This document shows positions 36,217 through 45,025 of a DNA stretch of 51,540 nt, in pieces. Positions within the stretch are counted from its first letter, which is position 1, and each line of letters opens with the position of its first letter. Position numbers and translations under genes: made by a program. Under the pieces are notes generated by a model. It had not been told where the DNA came from. It made no database searches and saw only the letters and a program-made list of their open reading frames with translations. Source of the DNA: Flavobacterium sp. YO12 (GTDB lineage: Bacteria > Bacteroidota > Bacteroidia > Flavobacteriales > Flavobacteriaceae); contig NZ_NRQU01000030.1 in assembly GCF_004119495.1 (NCBI RefSeq), positions 80 through 51,619 of the forward strand, in the 5' to 3' direction.

Positions 36217-36960
36217 TTACATGTTTTGAGTGTAAAAATTATAATCTTTTAACACTATTCTAATGAAATCAACATTGTTTCCAGATTGATTCTTAATTCC
36301 TGTTACACTTTCAATCTTAGCGACTAATTTATAAATCACTTCATGATCGTTTTTTGCCTCGGCTTTTTGATAGGTTTCTTTGATAATTCTCATATCATTA
36401 TCTGACAATTTAATAACCAAAGGATAGGTTGGCACATAAGCTTCTCCTATTTCCTCAAGAATAGTGTGACTTATATTGATTTTGTTTTTTAGTGTAATTA
36501 CTGCCGTTCCCGCAGCCATATCGCCTAAACGCTGTGCTTTTTTGCTCGAAACAACTGCAATTAAACCTACAAGTCCGTAAAATGATGAAAAATCAATTAT
36601 TCTAAAAAACCATCTCATTAAATAATCACCAAATCCTGCTTGGTAACCATCTATTTTAACCACTTTTATTTTGACTAATTTTTTTCCAAAAGACTGACCT
36701 TCAAAAATACTTTCTAAAGTAATAGAGTAAATAATTAAAGGAAAATAAAGCATTAAAAATATCGCACCTCGCGACCAAGTATCTAATTTATCCATCAACG
36801 GACCAAGGTCAAGCCAATAAAAAACAAGCAGCGAAACAACAATTATGTATGATAATTTAATGCCTAAATCTATAAAATAAGCACCCATTCGCTCGCCTAC
36901 CGTGGCGGCGATAAAATTTATTCGAACATTTTGTGTCGTATTAATAGATAATTCTGACAT
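36217..36960 (-). CDS. RDD-family membrane protein
   Basis: A 247-residue membrane protein. The RDD domain spans about residues 12-155 with three helices. The family signature is seen in NFIAATVGERMGAYFIDLGIK (Arg, then Asp), GQSFGKKLVKIKVV and RLGDMAAGTAVI. RDD proteins may act as ion exchangers or as membrane partners in larger modules. The gene starts only 20 bases from the divergent SpoIIM gene, which opens the MoxR module. The C-terminal 90 residues are soluble and charged. Confidence 0.88.
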   Translation of the reverse strand: MSELSINTTQNVRINFIAATVGERMGAYFIDLGIKLSYIIVVSLLVFYWLDLGPLMDKLDTWSRGAIFLMLYFPLIIYSITLESIFEGQSFGKKLVKIKVVKIDGYQAGFGDYLMRWFFRIIDFSSFYGLVGLIAVVSSKKAQRLGDMAAGTAVITLKNKINISHTILEEIGEAYVPTYPLVIKLSDNDMRIIKETYQKAEAKNDHEVIYKLVAKIESVTGIKNQSGNNVDFIRIVLKDYNFYTQNM

Positions 36961-36980
36961 ATTTTATATTTTAGCCTTCA

Positions 36981-37961
36981 ATGAGAGAAGTTGCATTTAT
37001 AAAACAAAATAAAGAAAAATGGCTGGAATTTGAGCTAGCTATTTTCGGCAAAGCTAAGAAAAATCCTGACGAATTAGCTAATTTGTACATTCAATTAATG
37101 AATGACTTGTCGTATGCGCAAACTTATTACCCTAAAAGTAAGACGGTTGTATACTTAAATCATCTTGCTTCGCAGATTTACCAAAAAATTTACAAAACGA
37201 AACGAACTGAAAAAAATAGAATCGTCGAATTTTTTAAAACCGAAGTTCCGCTGCTTTTATTTGAATACAAAAGATATTTGATGTACGCCTTTGTTTTATT
37301 TTTTGTGACTGTCGCAATTGGAGTAGTTTCTGCACGATATGATTCCAATTTTGTTCGTTTGATTTTGGGCGATGATTATGTAAATATGTCTCTGGATAAC
37401 ATCAAAAAAGGAAATCCAATGGCGGTTTACGGATCTGGATCAAACTGGGGAAGTTTTATCGGCATTACGATGAATAATCTTTATGTTGGTGCAAAATGTT
37501 ATATGTTTGGAATTACAGGCGGTATTGGTACATTTTACATCTTTCTTCAAAATGCAATAATGCTGGGATCTTTTCAGTATTTTTTCTACGATCAAGGCGT
37601 ATTCTGGAAAAGCGTCCGTGGTATTTGGATTCACGGTTCGATGGAAATTTTTACAATAGTTATAGAATCGGCAGCAGGATTTATTTTGGGAGCTTCTATC
37701 CTATTTCCTAAAACTTTTTCGAGAATGAATTCATTTAAAATTGGTTTCAAAAACAGCTTTAAAATATTCTTGAGCACTTTTCCTTTTACTATCGGTGCAG
37801 GTTTTTTAGAAGGTTTTATAACCAGATACTCTATTGATATGCCTAATTGGTTAAGCAGTTTTATCATCCTGTTTACGTTAGCAATAATTTCATTTTATTA
37901 CCTGATTTATCCTTTTATTGTTCATAAAAAAGTACAAAAACTATCTGCCAAATCGAATTAA
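36981..37961 (+). CDS. Stage II sporulation protein M (SpoIIM) family membrane protein
   Basis: A 326-residue membrane protein of the SpoIIM/DUF95 family. In Bacillus SpoIIM acts in engulfment, but this is not a sporulating organism and the family name is historical. The N-terminal 95 residues are soluble (FIKQNKEKWLEFELAIFGKA). Five or so hydrophobic helices follow, with the conserved core NNLYVGAKCYMFGITGGIGTF and GIWIHGSMEIFTIVIESAAGF. It starts the plus-strand run SpoIIM - DUF4129 - DUF4350 - MoxR - DUF58, a set seen together with RDD proteins in several phyla. Confidence 0.85.
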   Translation: MREVAFIKQNKEKWLEFELAIFGKAKKNPDELANLYIQLMNDLSYAQTYYPKSKTVVYLNHLASQIYQKIYKTKRTEKNRIVEFFKTEVPLLLFEYKRYLMYAFVLFFVTVAIGVVSARYDSNFVRLILGDDYVNMSLDNIKKGNPMAVYGSGSNWGSFIGITMNNLYVGAKCYMFGITGGIGTFYIFLQNAIMLGSFQYFFYDQGVFWKSVRGIWIHGSMEIFTIVIESAAGFILGASILFPKTFSRMNSFKIGFKNSFKIFLSTFPFTIGAGFLEGFITRYSIDMPNWLSSFIILFTLAIISFYYLIYPFIVHKKVQKLSAKSN

Positions 37962-37973
37962 TCTACACCAATA

Positions 37974-38741
37974 ATGAATAAATTTTTATTTATTTTATCT
38001 TTTCTTTTTTTCTGCGGCATCTCGCATGCTCAGGATTCTTTGGTGACAGAAGAACCTCCAAAAATTAATTCGGTAAAATATACCGAAGCTGATATTCAAA
38101 TTGATTCTAGTACTGTAGAAGCAAAAACATTTTCTAAAAATTTCAAAAAGAAATATACCGATCAAGATTTTATCTACGAGCAAAAAGCACCAGAAAAAAG
38201 CTATTGGGACCGTTTTAAAGATTGGCTTGCCAGTATTTTACGAAATATTTTCTCTTTCAGTACAACGGAAGCTTCATTAAAATTCACCGTTCTTTTTCTA
38301 AGAATCATTGCTATTCTGGTCATTGTTTTAGTGATTTATTTAATTGTAAAAGCCATTATCAATAAAGAAGGTCAATGGATTTTTGGCAAGAACTCACAGA
38401 AAAGAACAGTTCATTATTCTGATATTGAAAAAAATATTCATCTTCTTGATTTTGAAAAACTAATAAAAGAAAGTCTTGCTTCGGGCGAAAAGCGCACCGC
38501 TGTTCGATACTATTATCTTTGGCTTTTAAAAACGATGGCAGAGCATAATTATATTGAATGGGATATTGAAAAAACCAATTCAGATTATTTGTACGAACTT
38601 CAAAAACCAGCTCACAAAGAAGAGTTTACCTATTTATCTTATCTCTATAATTATATTTGGTACGGCGAATTTGAAATTAACGATACAACCTTCAACAAGG
38701 CTGAAAATCGATTTAAGAATGCTTTAAAAACCTTTAGCTGA
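37974..38741 (+). CDS. DUF4129-domain membrane protein
   Basis: A 255-residue protein with a signal peptide (MNKFLFILSFLFFCGISHAQ). A periplasmic stretch follows, then one membrane helix (about residues 103-126, FLRIIAILVIVLVIYLIVKA). The cytoplasmic DUF4129 domain ends it: LASGEKRTAVRYYYLWLLKTM, then NSDYLYEL and YNYIWYGEF. In many genomes this domain is fused to transglutaminase-like proteins or stands beside MoxR/DUF58 genes. Its stop shares one base with the next start (TGATG), so translation is coupled. Confidence 0.82.
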   Translation: MNKFLFILSFLFFCGISHAQDSLVTEEPPKINSVKYTEADIQIDSSTVEAKTFSKNFKKKYTDQDFIYEQKAPEKSYWDRFKDWLASILRNIFSFSTTEASLKFTVLFLRIIAILVIVLVIYLIVKAIINKEGQWIFGKNSQKRTVHYSDIEKNIHLLDFEKLIKESLASGEKRTAVRYYYLWLLKTMAEHNYIEWDIEKTNSDYLYELQKPAHKEEFTYLSYLYNYIWYGEFEINDTTFNKAENRFKNALKTFS

Positions 38742-39946
38742 TGAGTAAAAATATCAAAATTTACATTGGAATTCTGGTTTTTATCTTGATCTTAATTTTA
38801 GTTTCAGATTACAATAAACCAAAACCTGTTGATTGGAGACCAACCTATTCTGTCAATGACAAAATCCCTTTTGGGTTGTATGTTTTTGACAAAGAAATTG
38901 GTGGTATTCTTAAAAATCAAAAAATTGAAAAAATTGCTAATGTCACGCCGTATGAATTTTTAGATTCAAAATACGATGAAGATACTTTGGTGCAAACTTA
39001 TACTGCAAAAGGAACTTTTCTAAATATTTCGGCACAAAACACTATTGACGATCAATCTATTAAAGAAATCATGTATTTTGTCTCGCATGGAAACAATGCT
39101 TTTTTAAGCATGACCAATTTTCCAAAACCTTTATTAGACAGTCTTAAAATAGATTATAATTCTGGTTTTCTTCAAACTGAAAACAATTCTGTTTGGATGT
39201 CAAATAAAAAACTGAGTTCAAAAATCTATAAATCATCAGGCAATATTGTTGATTACTTTACTAAAATTGACACTTTAAACACTACTGTTTTAGGTTATCA
39301 AGGAAATCCAAAAGAGAAAAAAAACATCAACTTTATAAAAGTTGCTTACAAAAGCGGTTATTTCTATCTGCACATGAATCCCGTGGCTTTTACCAATTAT
39401 AATTTGCTAAAAGAAGATCGATATCAATATACTGAAAATGTATTATCGTACATTCCAAAAGGCAATATTTACTGGTATACCAAAGGACAAAACAATGAAA
39501 ACATTTCAGAATCACCGCTTCGTTACATTCTAAGTCAGCCCGCATTAAAATGGGCTTGGTATTTATTTTTAATCGGAATGCTGATTTTTATGATATTCAA
39601 TGCAAAACGAAAACAGCGTATTGTTCCTATTTTGCAGCCATTAGCAAATTCAACTATTGATTTTACAAAAACAATAGGTAATTTGTACTATCAAGAAGGA
39701 GATCACACCAATATTATTGATAAAAAAATCATTTATTTCTTAGAAAAAATTAGAACTGAATATTTAATCGATACCACAAAGCTTGATGATGATTTTGTAA
39801 AAAAACTGCATCATAAAACGGGAAAGAACGAAACGGACATTCAAGAACTTATATTTTTAATCAACGAACATCGAAATGGTTATCATGCCAGTATTGAACA
39901 AGATTTAATTAGAATTAATACTGCAATTGAAAAGATTTTAAACTAA
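38741..39946 (+). CDS. DUF4350-domain membrane protein
   Basis: A 401-residue protein with an N-terminal helix (about 4-23, IYIGILVFILILILVS). A large extracytoplasmic domain follows (KIPFGLYVFDKEIGG and IKEIMYFVSHGNNAFLSMTNF, the DUF4350/GldG-like fold). A second helix lies at about 265-285 (WAWYLFLIGMLIFMIF) and then a cytoplasmic tail. The tail ends with LINEHRNGYHASIEQDLIRINT. The arrangement suggests a receptor-like membrane partner for the MoxR ATPase encoded next. The function is unproven. Confidence 0.8.
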   Translation: MSKNIKIYIGILVFILILILVSDYNKPKPVDWRPTYSVNDKIPFGLYVFDKEIGGILKNQKIEKIANVTPYEFLDSKYDEDTLVQTYTAKGTFLNISAQNTIDDQSIKEIMYFVSHGNNAFLSMTNFPKPLLDSLKIDYNSGFLQTENNSVWMSNKKLSSKIYKSSGNIVDYFTKIDTLNTTVLGYQGNPKEKKNINFIKVAYKSGYFYLHMNPVAFTNYNLLKEDRYQYTENVLSYIPKGNIYWYTKGQNNENISESPLRYILSQPALKWAWYLFLIGMLIFMIFNAKRKQRIVPILQPLANSTIDFTKTIGNLYYQEGDHTNIIDKKIIYFLEKIRTEYLIDTTKLDDDFVKKLHHKTGKNETDIQELIFLINEHRNGYHASIEQDLIRINTAIEKILN

Positions 39947-39981
39947 TATTTTATACCAATTAAATAAAAACATACACAATC

Positions 39982-40995
39982 ATGGACGATATTAATACTC
40001 AAGAAACTGAAATCACCAATGAAAATGTGAATTTTGAAGCCAGAATAAATCTAGCTCCGCTTTTAGAACACGTAAACGCAATTAAGAAAGAACTAGAAAC
40101 TGTAATTGTTGGCCAGCATAAAATGGTCGATCAGCTTCTAGTTGCCATTTTATCAAACGGTCACGTTTTATTAGAAGGTGTTCCTGGAGTTGCGAAAACA
40201 ATTACCGCGAAACTACTTTCAAAAACATTAAACATTGGCTTTAGCCGAATTCAGTTTACGCCGGATTTAATGCCTTCGGATATTCTGGGAACTTCAATTT
40301 TTAATTTGAAAAGCTCAGAATTTGAATTTAAAAAAGGCCCGATTTTTTCTAACTTAATTTTGATTGACGAGATTAATCGTGCTCCAGCAAAAACGCAAGC
40401 CGCTCTTTTTGAAGTTATGGAAGAACGCCAGATTACAATTGACGGTTCTGCTTATCAATTAGAAACTCCATTTTTAGTAATTGCAACCCAAAATCCAATT
40501 GAGCAAGAAGGAACATATCGTTTACCTGAGGCACAATTAGACCGTTTCTTATTTAAAATTACGATTGATTATCCAAAATTAAACGAAGAAATTTTAATCA
40601 TTCAGAGAGAACACTTATTACAGGATCATGGCAAATTAGAAGCCATTAAAACTATTCTTTCATCATCTGAAATAAATAATTATCAAGCTTTAGTAAAACA
40701 GATCAGAGTAGAGCAAAATTTGTTAGAATACATTGCCAGAATCGTAGTTAACACTCGCGAAAATGCCTTTTTGTATTTAGGAGCTTCACCTCGTGCGTCT
40801 ATTGCAATTTTGAATGCTTCGAAAGGATTTGCGGCTATTCGCGGACGTGATTTTGTTACTCCCGAAGATATTAAAGAAGCTGCCATTCCTGTTTTACAAC
40901 ATCGTGTAATTGTAACTCCAGAACGTGAAATGGAAGGAATTACAAGCTCTGAAATTATCAAACAAATTATCGAAACAGTCGAGATTCCGAGATAA
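39982..40995 (+). CDS. MoxR-family AAA+ ATPase
   Basis: A 337-residue AAA+ protein. Walker A is GVPGVAKT at residues 66-73 and Walker B with the Glu is LILIDEINRAPAKTQ. Sensor 1 is ATQNPIEQEGTYRLPEAQLDRF and the lid has APSGAR-like GASPRASIAILNASKG. MoxR proteins act as chaperones that insert cofactors or activate von Willebrand-factor-A partners. Here the likely partner is the DUF58 protein encoded directly downstream. The neighbours DUF4350, DUF4129, SpoIIM and RDD place the complex at the membrane. Confidence 0.93.
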   Translation: MDDINTQETEITNENVNFEARINLAPLLEHVNAIKKELETVIVGQHKMVDQLLVAILSNGHVLLEGVPGVAKTITAKLLSKTLNIGFSRIQFTPDLMPSDILGTSIFNLKSSEFEFKKGPIFSNLILIDEINRAPAKTQAALFEVMEERQITIDGSAYQLETPFLVIATQNPIEQEGTYRLPEAQLDRFLFKITIDYPKLNEEILIIQREHLLQDHGKLEAIKTILSSSEINNYQALVKQIRVEQNLLEYIARIVVNTRENAFLYLGASPRASIAILNASKGFAAIRGRDFVTPEDIKEAAIPVLQHRVIVTPEREMEGITSSEIIKQIIETVEIPR

Positions 40996-41050
40996 AATGT
41001 TAATGGTGAATTGTAAATTTCAATTCTGTCCTGCCGAGAGAAGTCGAAGC

Positions 41051-41083
41051 AAACTTGAAACCTGAAACTTTAAACCTGAAACT
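41051..41083. repeat. GAAACTTGAAACCTGAAAC word repeat
   Basis: AACTTGAAACCTGAAACTTT and TAAACCTGAAAC lie between the MoxR and DUF58 genes. Related words are at 46564-46645 and 48986-49009. A CGAAG fragment related to the 16880 element precedes it. Confidence 0.5.
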
Positions 41084-41092
41084 AAAAAAACA

Positions 41093-42424
41093 GTGAATTT
41101 TATAAAAAGTCTATACCTGAATAATTTCTTTTTCTATGTGCTTTTGGGCATTATAGGATTGTTTGTCTGTGCTTTTATTTTTCCAAATTTATACAATGCT
41201 GTATGGTTTGTATTTTTGATTCTATTCACTTTCTTAGCCCTTGATATTCTAATATTATATCTCACAAAAACTGGAATCGAAGCAGAAAGAATTACACCAG
41301 AAAAGCTTTCAAATGGAGATTTAAATCCTATCAATATTCAAATAAAAAACTATTATACCTTTCCTATTTTAGTTAAGATAATTGATGAAATTCCATTTCA
41401 ATTTCAAGTGCGCGATTTTAAAATCGTAAAAAAAATCAAAGCTTCAGATCAAAAAGAAATTGGCTATGATTTACGCCCAACAGAACGCGGTGAATATTAT
41501 TTCGGCTATTTGAATATTTATGTTTCATCTCCTTTACGATTAATTTCCCGCCGATTTTCGTTTGCCAAAGATCAAATGGTTCCAACATATCCATCGTATA
41601 TTCAATTGAGAAAATACGATTTGTTGGCGTTCTCCAATAATTTATACCAATACGGAATCAAAAAAATACGCCGAATTGGTCACACAATGGAGTTTGAGCA
41701 AATTAAAGAATATGTTCAAGGCGACGATCTTAGAACCATAAACTGGAAAGCCACTGCAAAGAAAAATACTTTGATGGTGAACCAATTTCAAGACGAAAAA
41801 TCACAATCAGTTTACATGGCAATTGATAAAGGGCGCGTGATGCAAATGCCTTTTAATGGATTAAGTTTATTAGATTATGCGATAAATTCAACTTTAGTTT
41901 TATCCAATGTAATTCTGAAAAAACAAGATAAAGCTGGTCTTTTCGCTTTTTCTAAAAAAGTAGAAAACAGAGTTTTTGCGGAGAGAAGAGGTTCTCAAAT
42001 GCAAAAGATACTCGAAACTTTATACAACATTAAAACTGATTTTTTTGAAAGTGATTACAGCAGATTGTATGTCGATATTAAGAAAAACATCAACCAAAGA
42101 AGCTTAATTATCCTGTACACCAATTTTGAAACTATGGATGGTTTAAATCGCCAATTACCTTACTTAAAAGGAATTGCAAAAAGTCATTTATTGGTAGTTG
42201 TCTTTTTTCAGAATACAGAATTAAACGATATCATCAACAAAAAAACGGACACTATTCAAGAAGTTTACGATAAAGTTATTGCCGAAAAATTCATGTTCGA
42301 AAAACGCCTTATTGCAAACGAATTAAAGAAATACGGAATCCATTCCGTTTTAACGCAGCCTGAGAATCTGACTTTAGACGCCATTAATAAATATTTGGAA
42401 ATTAAGGCGCGAGGAATTTTGTAG
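41093..42424 (+). CDS. DUF58-domain protein, vWA-like
   Basis: A 443-residue protein starting with GTG. Two membrane helices (about 12-30 and 37-57) lead into a beta-rich domain. Then comes the DUF58 motif GDDLRTINWKATAKKNTLMV at about residues 210-229. DUF58 contains a vWA-like fold that normally binds metal through a DxSxS MIDAS. Here the expected site reads AIDKGRV (Asp245 followed by Lys, Gly, Arg), so the Ser residues are missing and metal binding is doubtful. It is the last conserved member of the module, encoded directly after the MoxR ATPase. Confidence 0.85.
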   Translation: MNFIKSLYLNNFFFYVLLGIIGLFVCAFIFPNLYNAVWFVFLILFTFLALDILILYLTKTGIEAERITPEKLSNGDLNPINIQIKNYYTFPILVKIIDEIPFQFQVRDFKIVKKIKASDQKEIGYDLRPTERGEYYFGYLNIYVSSPLRLISRRFSFAKDQMVPTYPSYIQLRKYDLLAFSNNLYQYGIKKIRRIGHTMEFEQIKEYVQGDDLRTINWKATAKKNTLMVNQFQDEKSQSVYMAIDKGRVMQMPFNGLSLLDYAINSTLVLSNVILKKQDKAGLFAFSKKVENRVFAERRGSQMQKILETLYNIKTDFFESDYSRLYVDIKKNINQRSLIILYTNFETMDGLNRQLPYLKGIAKSHLLVVVFFQNTELNDIINKKTDTIQEVYDKVIAEKFMFEKRLIANELKKYGIHSVLTQPENLTLDAINKYLEIKARGIL

Positions 42425-42460
42425 TAAATGATCAGGTAAATTGATTCAATAAATAGGCAG

Positions 42461-42874
42461 ATGGAAAAAAAATACATTCCTTTTTTATCATTTTTATTAC
42501 TTTTCTTTGTTGCAACTCCATTTGAATCAGGGCTCACAATTCAAAATCCAGGATGGAATACTGTTATTCCATCAACATCTTACTTAGAAATAATTGTATG
42601 GAGCATACTTTTAGTAATCCTTATAACTTATTGGATAATACTTCGAAAAGGAAAAATAATTTCTTCTAAAATTTTTGCAGTACATTTTATCCTTTGCCTT
42701 CCTTTTGTATTTTATGCAAGATTTAATATGTTTATCCGCATGACAACTGCCGAAAATTCAAAAGATATTCTTGAATTCATCACATTACTTGACATTGTAG
42801 CTTATGCTTCGCTTTTTCTTTTTTTATTAAGTCAAATAATCTTTATTGTTTACATTATAAAAAACAAAAGATAA
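42461..42874 (+). CDS. Small four-helix membrane protein of unknown function
   Basis: A 137-residue protein with about four hydrophobic helices: residues 5-20, 43-62, 70-85 and 108-131. Short loops carry few charges. I see no family motif. It follows the DUF58 gene by 36 bases on the same strand and could be a last member of that operon, or unrelated. Confidence 0.6.
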   Translation: MEKKYIPFLSFLLLFFVATPFESGLTIQNPGWNTVIPSTSYLEIIVWSILLVILITYWIILRKGKIISSKIFAVHFILCLPFVFYARFNMFIRMTTAENSKDILEFITLLDIVAYASLFLFLLSQIIFIVYIIKNKR

Positions 42875-42936
42875 TACAAATGTTTATTTTTAAAATCGTG
42901 AATATTTCGACCTTTACAATTCAAAAAAACTATACT

Positions 42937-44022
42937 ATGAAAAAACTATTTTTAACCACATTTGTTTTAATAAGCTTTTTAAGCAGCGCACAAAAAACAG
43001 AAAACATTATTGTAATCACCACAGACGGCTTTAGATGGCAGGAAGTCTTTAAAGGACTGGATCCTGCAATTGCCAATGATAAAAAATTCAATCAAGGTGA
43101 CAGCACTTATATTTATAAAAACTACGCTGGTGCTGATTATGCTTCATCTCGTAAAAAAATAATGCCTTTTTTCTGGTCAGAAATTGTTTCGAAAGGACAA
43201 ATTTATGGCAATCGTGATCTTGGCAACAAAGTCGATGTTGCCAATCCGTATTGGTTTAGTTATCCCGGATACAGCGAAATCATGACTGGAAATGTAGATC
43301 TTAAGGTAAATTCAAACAGTTATAAAGCCAATCCGAATGTAAATATTCTAGAGTATTTAAATCAGCAGCCAAAAATAAAAGGCAAAACTGCAGCTTTTGG
43401 AGCTTGGGATGCTTTTGATAGAATTTTAAACGAAGAACGAAGCGGCTTCCCTGTTATTTCAGCTTTTGATAATGTTGGAGGAAGTAAACCAACGGCAACT
43501 CAAAAATTGTTGAACGATATGCGTAATAACTCGTACAAACCTTTTAATGAAGGTGAATGTCTTGATGTTTTTACACATTATCAAGCGATGAACGAGCTAA
43601 AAACCAACAAACCAAAAGTACTTTATGTTGCTTATGGTGAAACAGATGAATGGGCACATCACGGACAATACAAATCATATCTTGACGCTGCCAATCAGGT
43701 TGATAAATGGATTAAAGAAATCTGGGATTTTGTGCAAAATGATCCGCAATACAAAAATAAAACAACCATTTTCATTACGGTCGATCACGGACGCGGCGAC
43801 AAAATAAAAGCGCAATGGACGGATCATGGTTCTGATATTGCAGGTGCATCACAAATTTGGTTTGCTGCAATGGGACCAGAAATTGCTCCAAAAGGTGAAA
43901 TCAAAACAGAATCTCAAATTTATCAAAAACAGTTTGCGCAAACTATTGCCAAAATTATGGGCTACACTTTTAGCGCAGATCATCCTGTAGATACTGAGGT
44001 TAAAGAAGTTTTTAAGAAATAA
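42937..44022 (+). CDS. Secreted alkaline-phosphatase-superfamily hydrolase
   Basis: A 361-residue exported protein. The start is set at the ATG at 42937, which begins a clean signal peptide (MKKLFLTTFVLISFLSSA); the ATG at 42880 would put 19 odd residues ahead of it. Metal-binding residues are in ITTDGFRW, ETDEWAHHGQY, TVDHGRGD and TDHGSD. SYPGYSEIMTG holds the probable nucleophile region. The superfamily includes phosphatases, phosphodiesterases and sulfatases. The phosphoglycerate-mutase-like annotation sometimes used would not fit an exported protein, so a phosphoesterase is likely but the substrate is not known. Confidence 0.8.
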   Translation: MKKLFLTTFVLISFLSSAQKTENIIVITTDGFRWQEVFKGLDPAIANDKKFNQGDSTYIYKNYAGADYASSRKKIMPFFWSEIVSKGQIYGNRDLGNKVDVANPYWFSYPGYSEIMTGNVDLKVNSNSYKANPNVNILEYLNQQPKIKGKTAAFGAWDAFDRILNEERSGFPVISAFDNVGGSKPTATQKLLNDMRNNSYKPFNEGECLDVFTHYQAMNELKTNKPKVLYVAYGETDEWAHHGQYKSYLDAANQVDKWIKEIWDFVQNDPQYKNKTTIFITVDHGRGDKIKAQWTDHGSDIAGASQIWFAAMGPEIAPKGEIKTESQIYQKQFAQTIAKIMGYTFSADHPVDTEVKEVFKK

Positions 44023-44033
44023 TCTAGTTTTTT

Positions 44034-44118
44034 AGCCACAAATTTCACGAATTTTTACGAATTAAAATTTTACTTGTCACTGGTAAAAAATTTGTGTAAA
44101 TTCATGAAATTCGTGGCT
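44034..44118. repeat. Diverged palindrome of the GAATTC-ACGAATT family
   Basis: Arms 44034-44063 and 44089-44118 match as reverse complements at 26 of 30 positions. The left arm starts AGCCACAAATTTCACGAATT. It lies just after the phosphatase-like gene and could serve as its transcript end. Confidence 0.65.
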
Positions 44119-44140
44119 ATTCTTTTTTTTCATCTCACTA

Positions 44141-44213
44141 CTTTGCAACTTTGAACCTTTGCAACTTTAAAAAAAAACTCTGTACCTTTGAACCTTTGCA
44201 ACTTTGAGCCTTT
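44141..44213. repeat. CTTTGCAACTTTGAACC word repeat
   Basis: At least three copies of CTTTGCAACTTT-like words and two TTTGAACC words precede the SpoU-type gene. The same family as 17669-17690, 18249-18287 and 35069-35122, here in the opposite orientation. Confidence 0.6.
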
Positions 44214-44219
44214 AAAAAA

Positions 44220-45011
44220 ATGAAACAAATTACTTCAGTCCAAAATCCGTTTATAAAATCGCTTGTTTTATTACAAGAAAAAGCAAAAGCCCGAAAGCAA
44301 ACCGGAACATTTTTGATTGAAGGACAACGCGAAATTTCACTTGCTATAAAAGGCGGTTTTGAAATCGAAACGGTTTTATTTTTACCTGAATTAGTTACAG
44401 AAAATCAAATTCATGAACTAGTTTCTAAATCGGTTCAATTGATAGAAATCAATAAAGAAGTTTATCAAAAACTAGCATATCGAGACACAACCGAAGGTAT
44501 TTTGGCTGTAGCCAAAACCAAATCTTTAAAACTGTCTGATTTAAAATTATCAGACAATCCTTTAATTTTAGTAGCCGAATCTCCAGAAAAACCAGGAAAC
44601 ATTGGTGCACTTTTACGTACTGCAGATGCAGCAAACTTAGACGCCGTATTAATTGCAAATCCAAAAAGCGATTTGTACAATCCAAATATAGTACGTTCCA
44701 GCGTTGGCTGTTTGTTTACCAATCAAATTGCAACAGGAACCACAGAAGAAATCATTACTTTTTTGAAAGAAAAAAAGATCGATTTTTACTGCGCTACATT
44801 ACAAAATTCAACTTCTTATCATACCCAAAATTTCACAACTCCAACCGCTTTAGTTGTTGGTACAGAAGCCACGGGATTAACGCAGGACTGGCGTGATGCA
44901 GCAACACAAAATATCATTATCCCGATGCAGGGCGAAATAGACAGTATGAATGTTTCTGTAGCCGCCGCGATTTTAATTTTTGAAGCCAAACGCCAAAGAG
45001 GATTTAACTAA
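44220..45011 (+). CDS. TrmH/SpoU-family RNA 2'-O-methyltransferase
   Basis: A 263-residue SPOUT methyltransferase that moves a methyl group from S-adenosylmethionine to a ribose 2'-OH in RNA. It has the N-terminal substrate-binding domain (FLIEGQREISLAIKGGFE). The three knot motifs follow: NIGALLRTADAANLDAVL, then VVGTEATGL, then MNVSVAAAILIFEA. Most members act on tRNA or 23S rRNA; which one here is not decided by sequence. Its start follows a dense run of word repeats. The serine hydrolase gene follows after 14 bases and may share its transcript. Confidence 0.92.
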   Translation: MKQITSVQNPFIKSLVLLQEKAKARKQTGTFLIEGQREISLAIKGGFEIETVLFLPELVTENQIHELVSKSVQLIEINKEVYQKLAYRDTTEGILAVAKTKSLKLSDLKLSDNPLILVAESPEKPGNIGALLRTADAANLDAVLIANPKSDLYNPNIVRSSVGCLFTNQIATGTTEEIITFLKEKKIDFYCATLQNSTSYHTQNFTTPTALVVGTEATGLTQDWRDAATQNIIIPMQGEIDSMNVSVAAAILIFEAKRQRGFN

Positions 45012-45025
45012 AAAAACTTTCCATC

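Noticed and set aside
36981..37961. SpoIIM as evidence of sporulation
   Set aside because: The family occurs widely in non-sporulating bacteria and no other sporulation genes are present.
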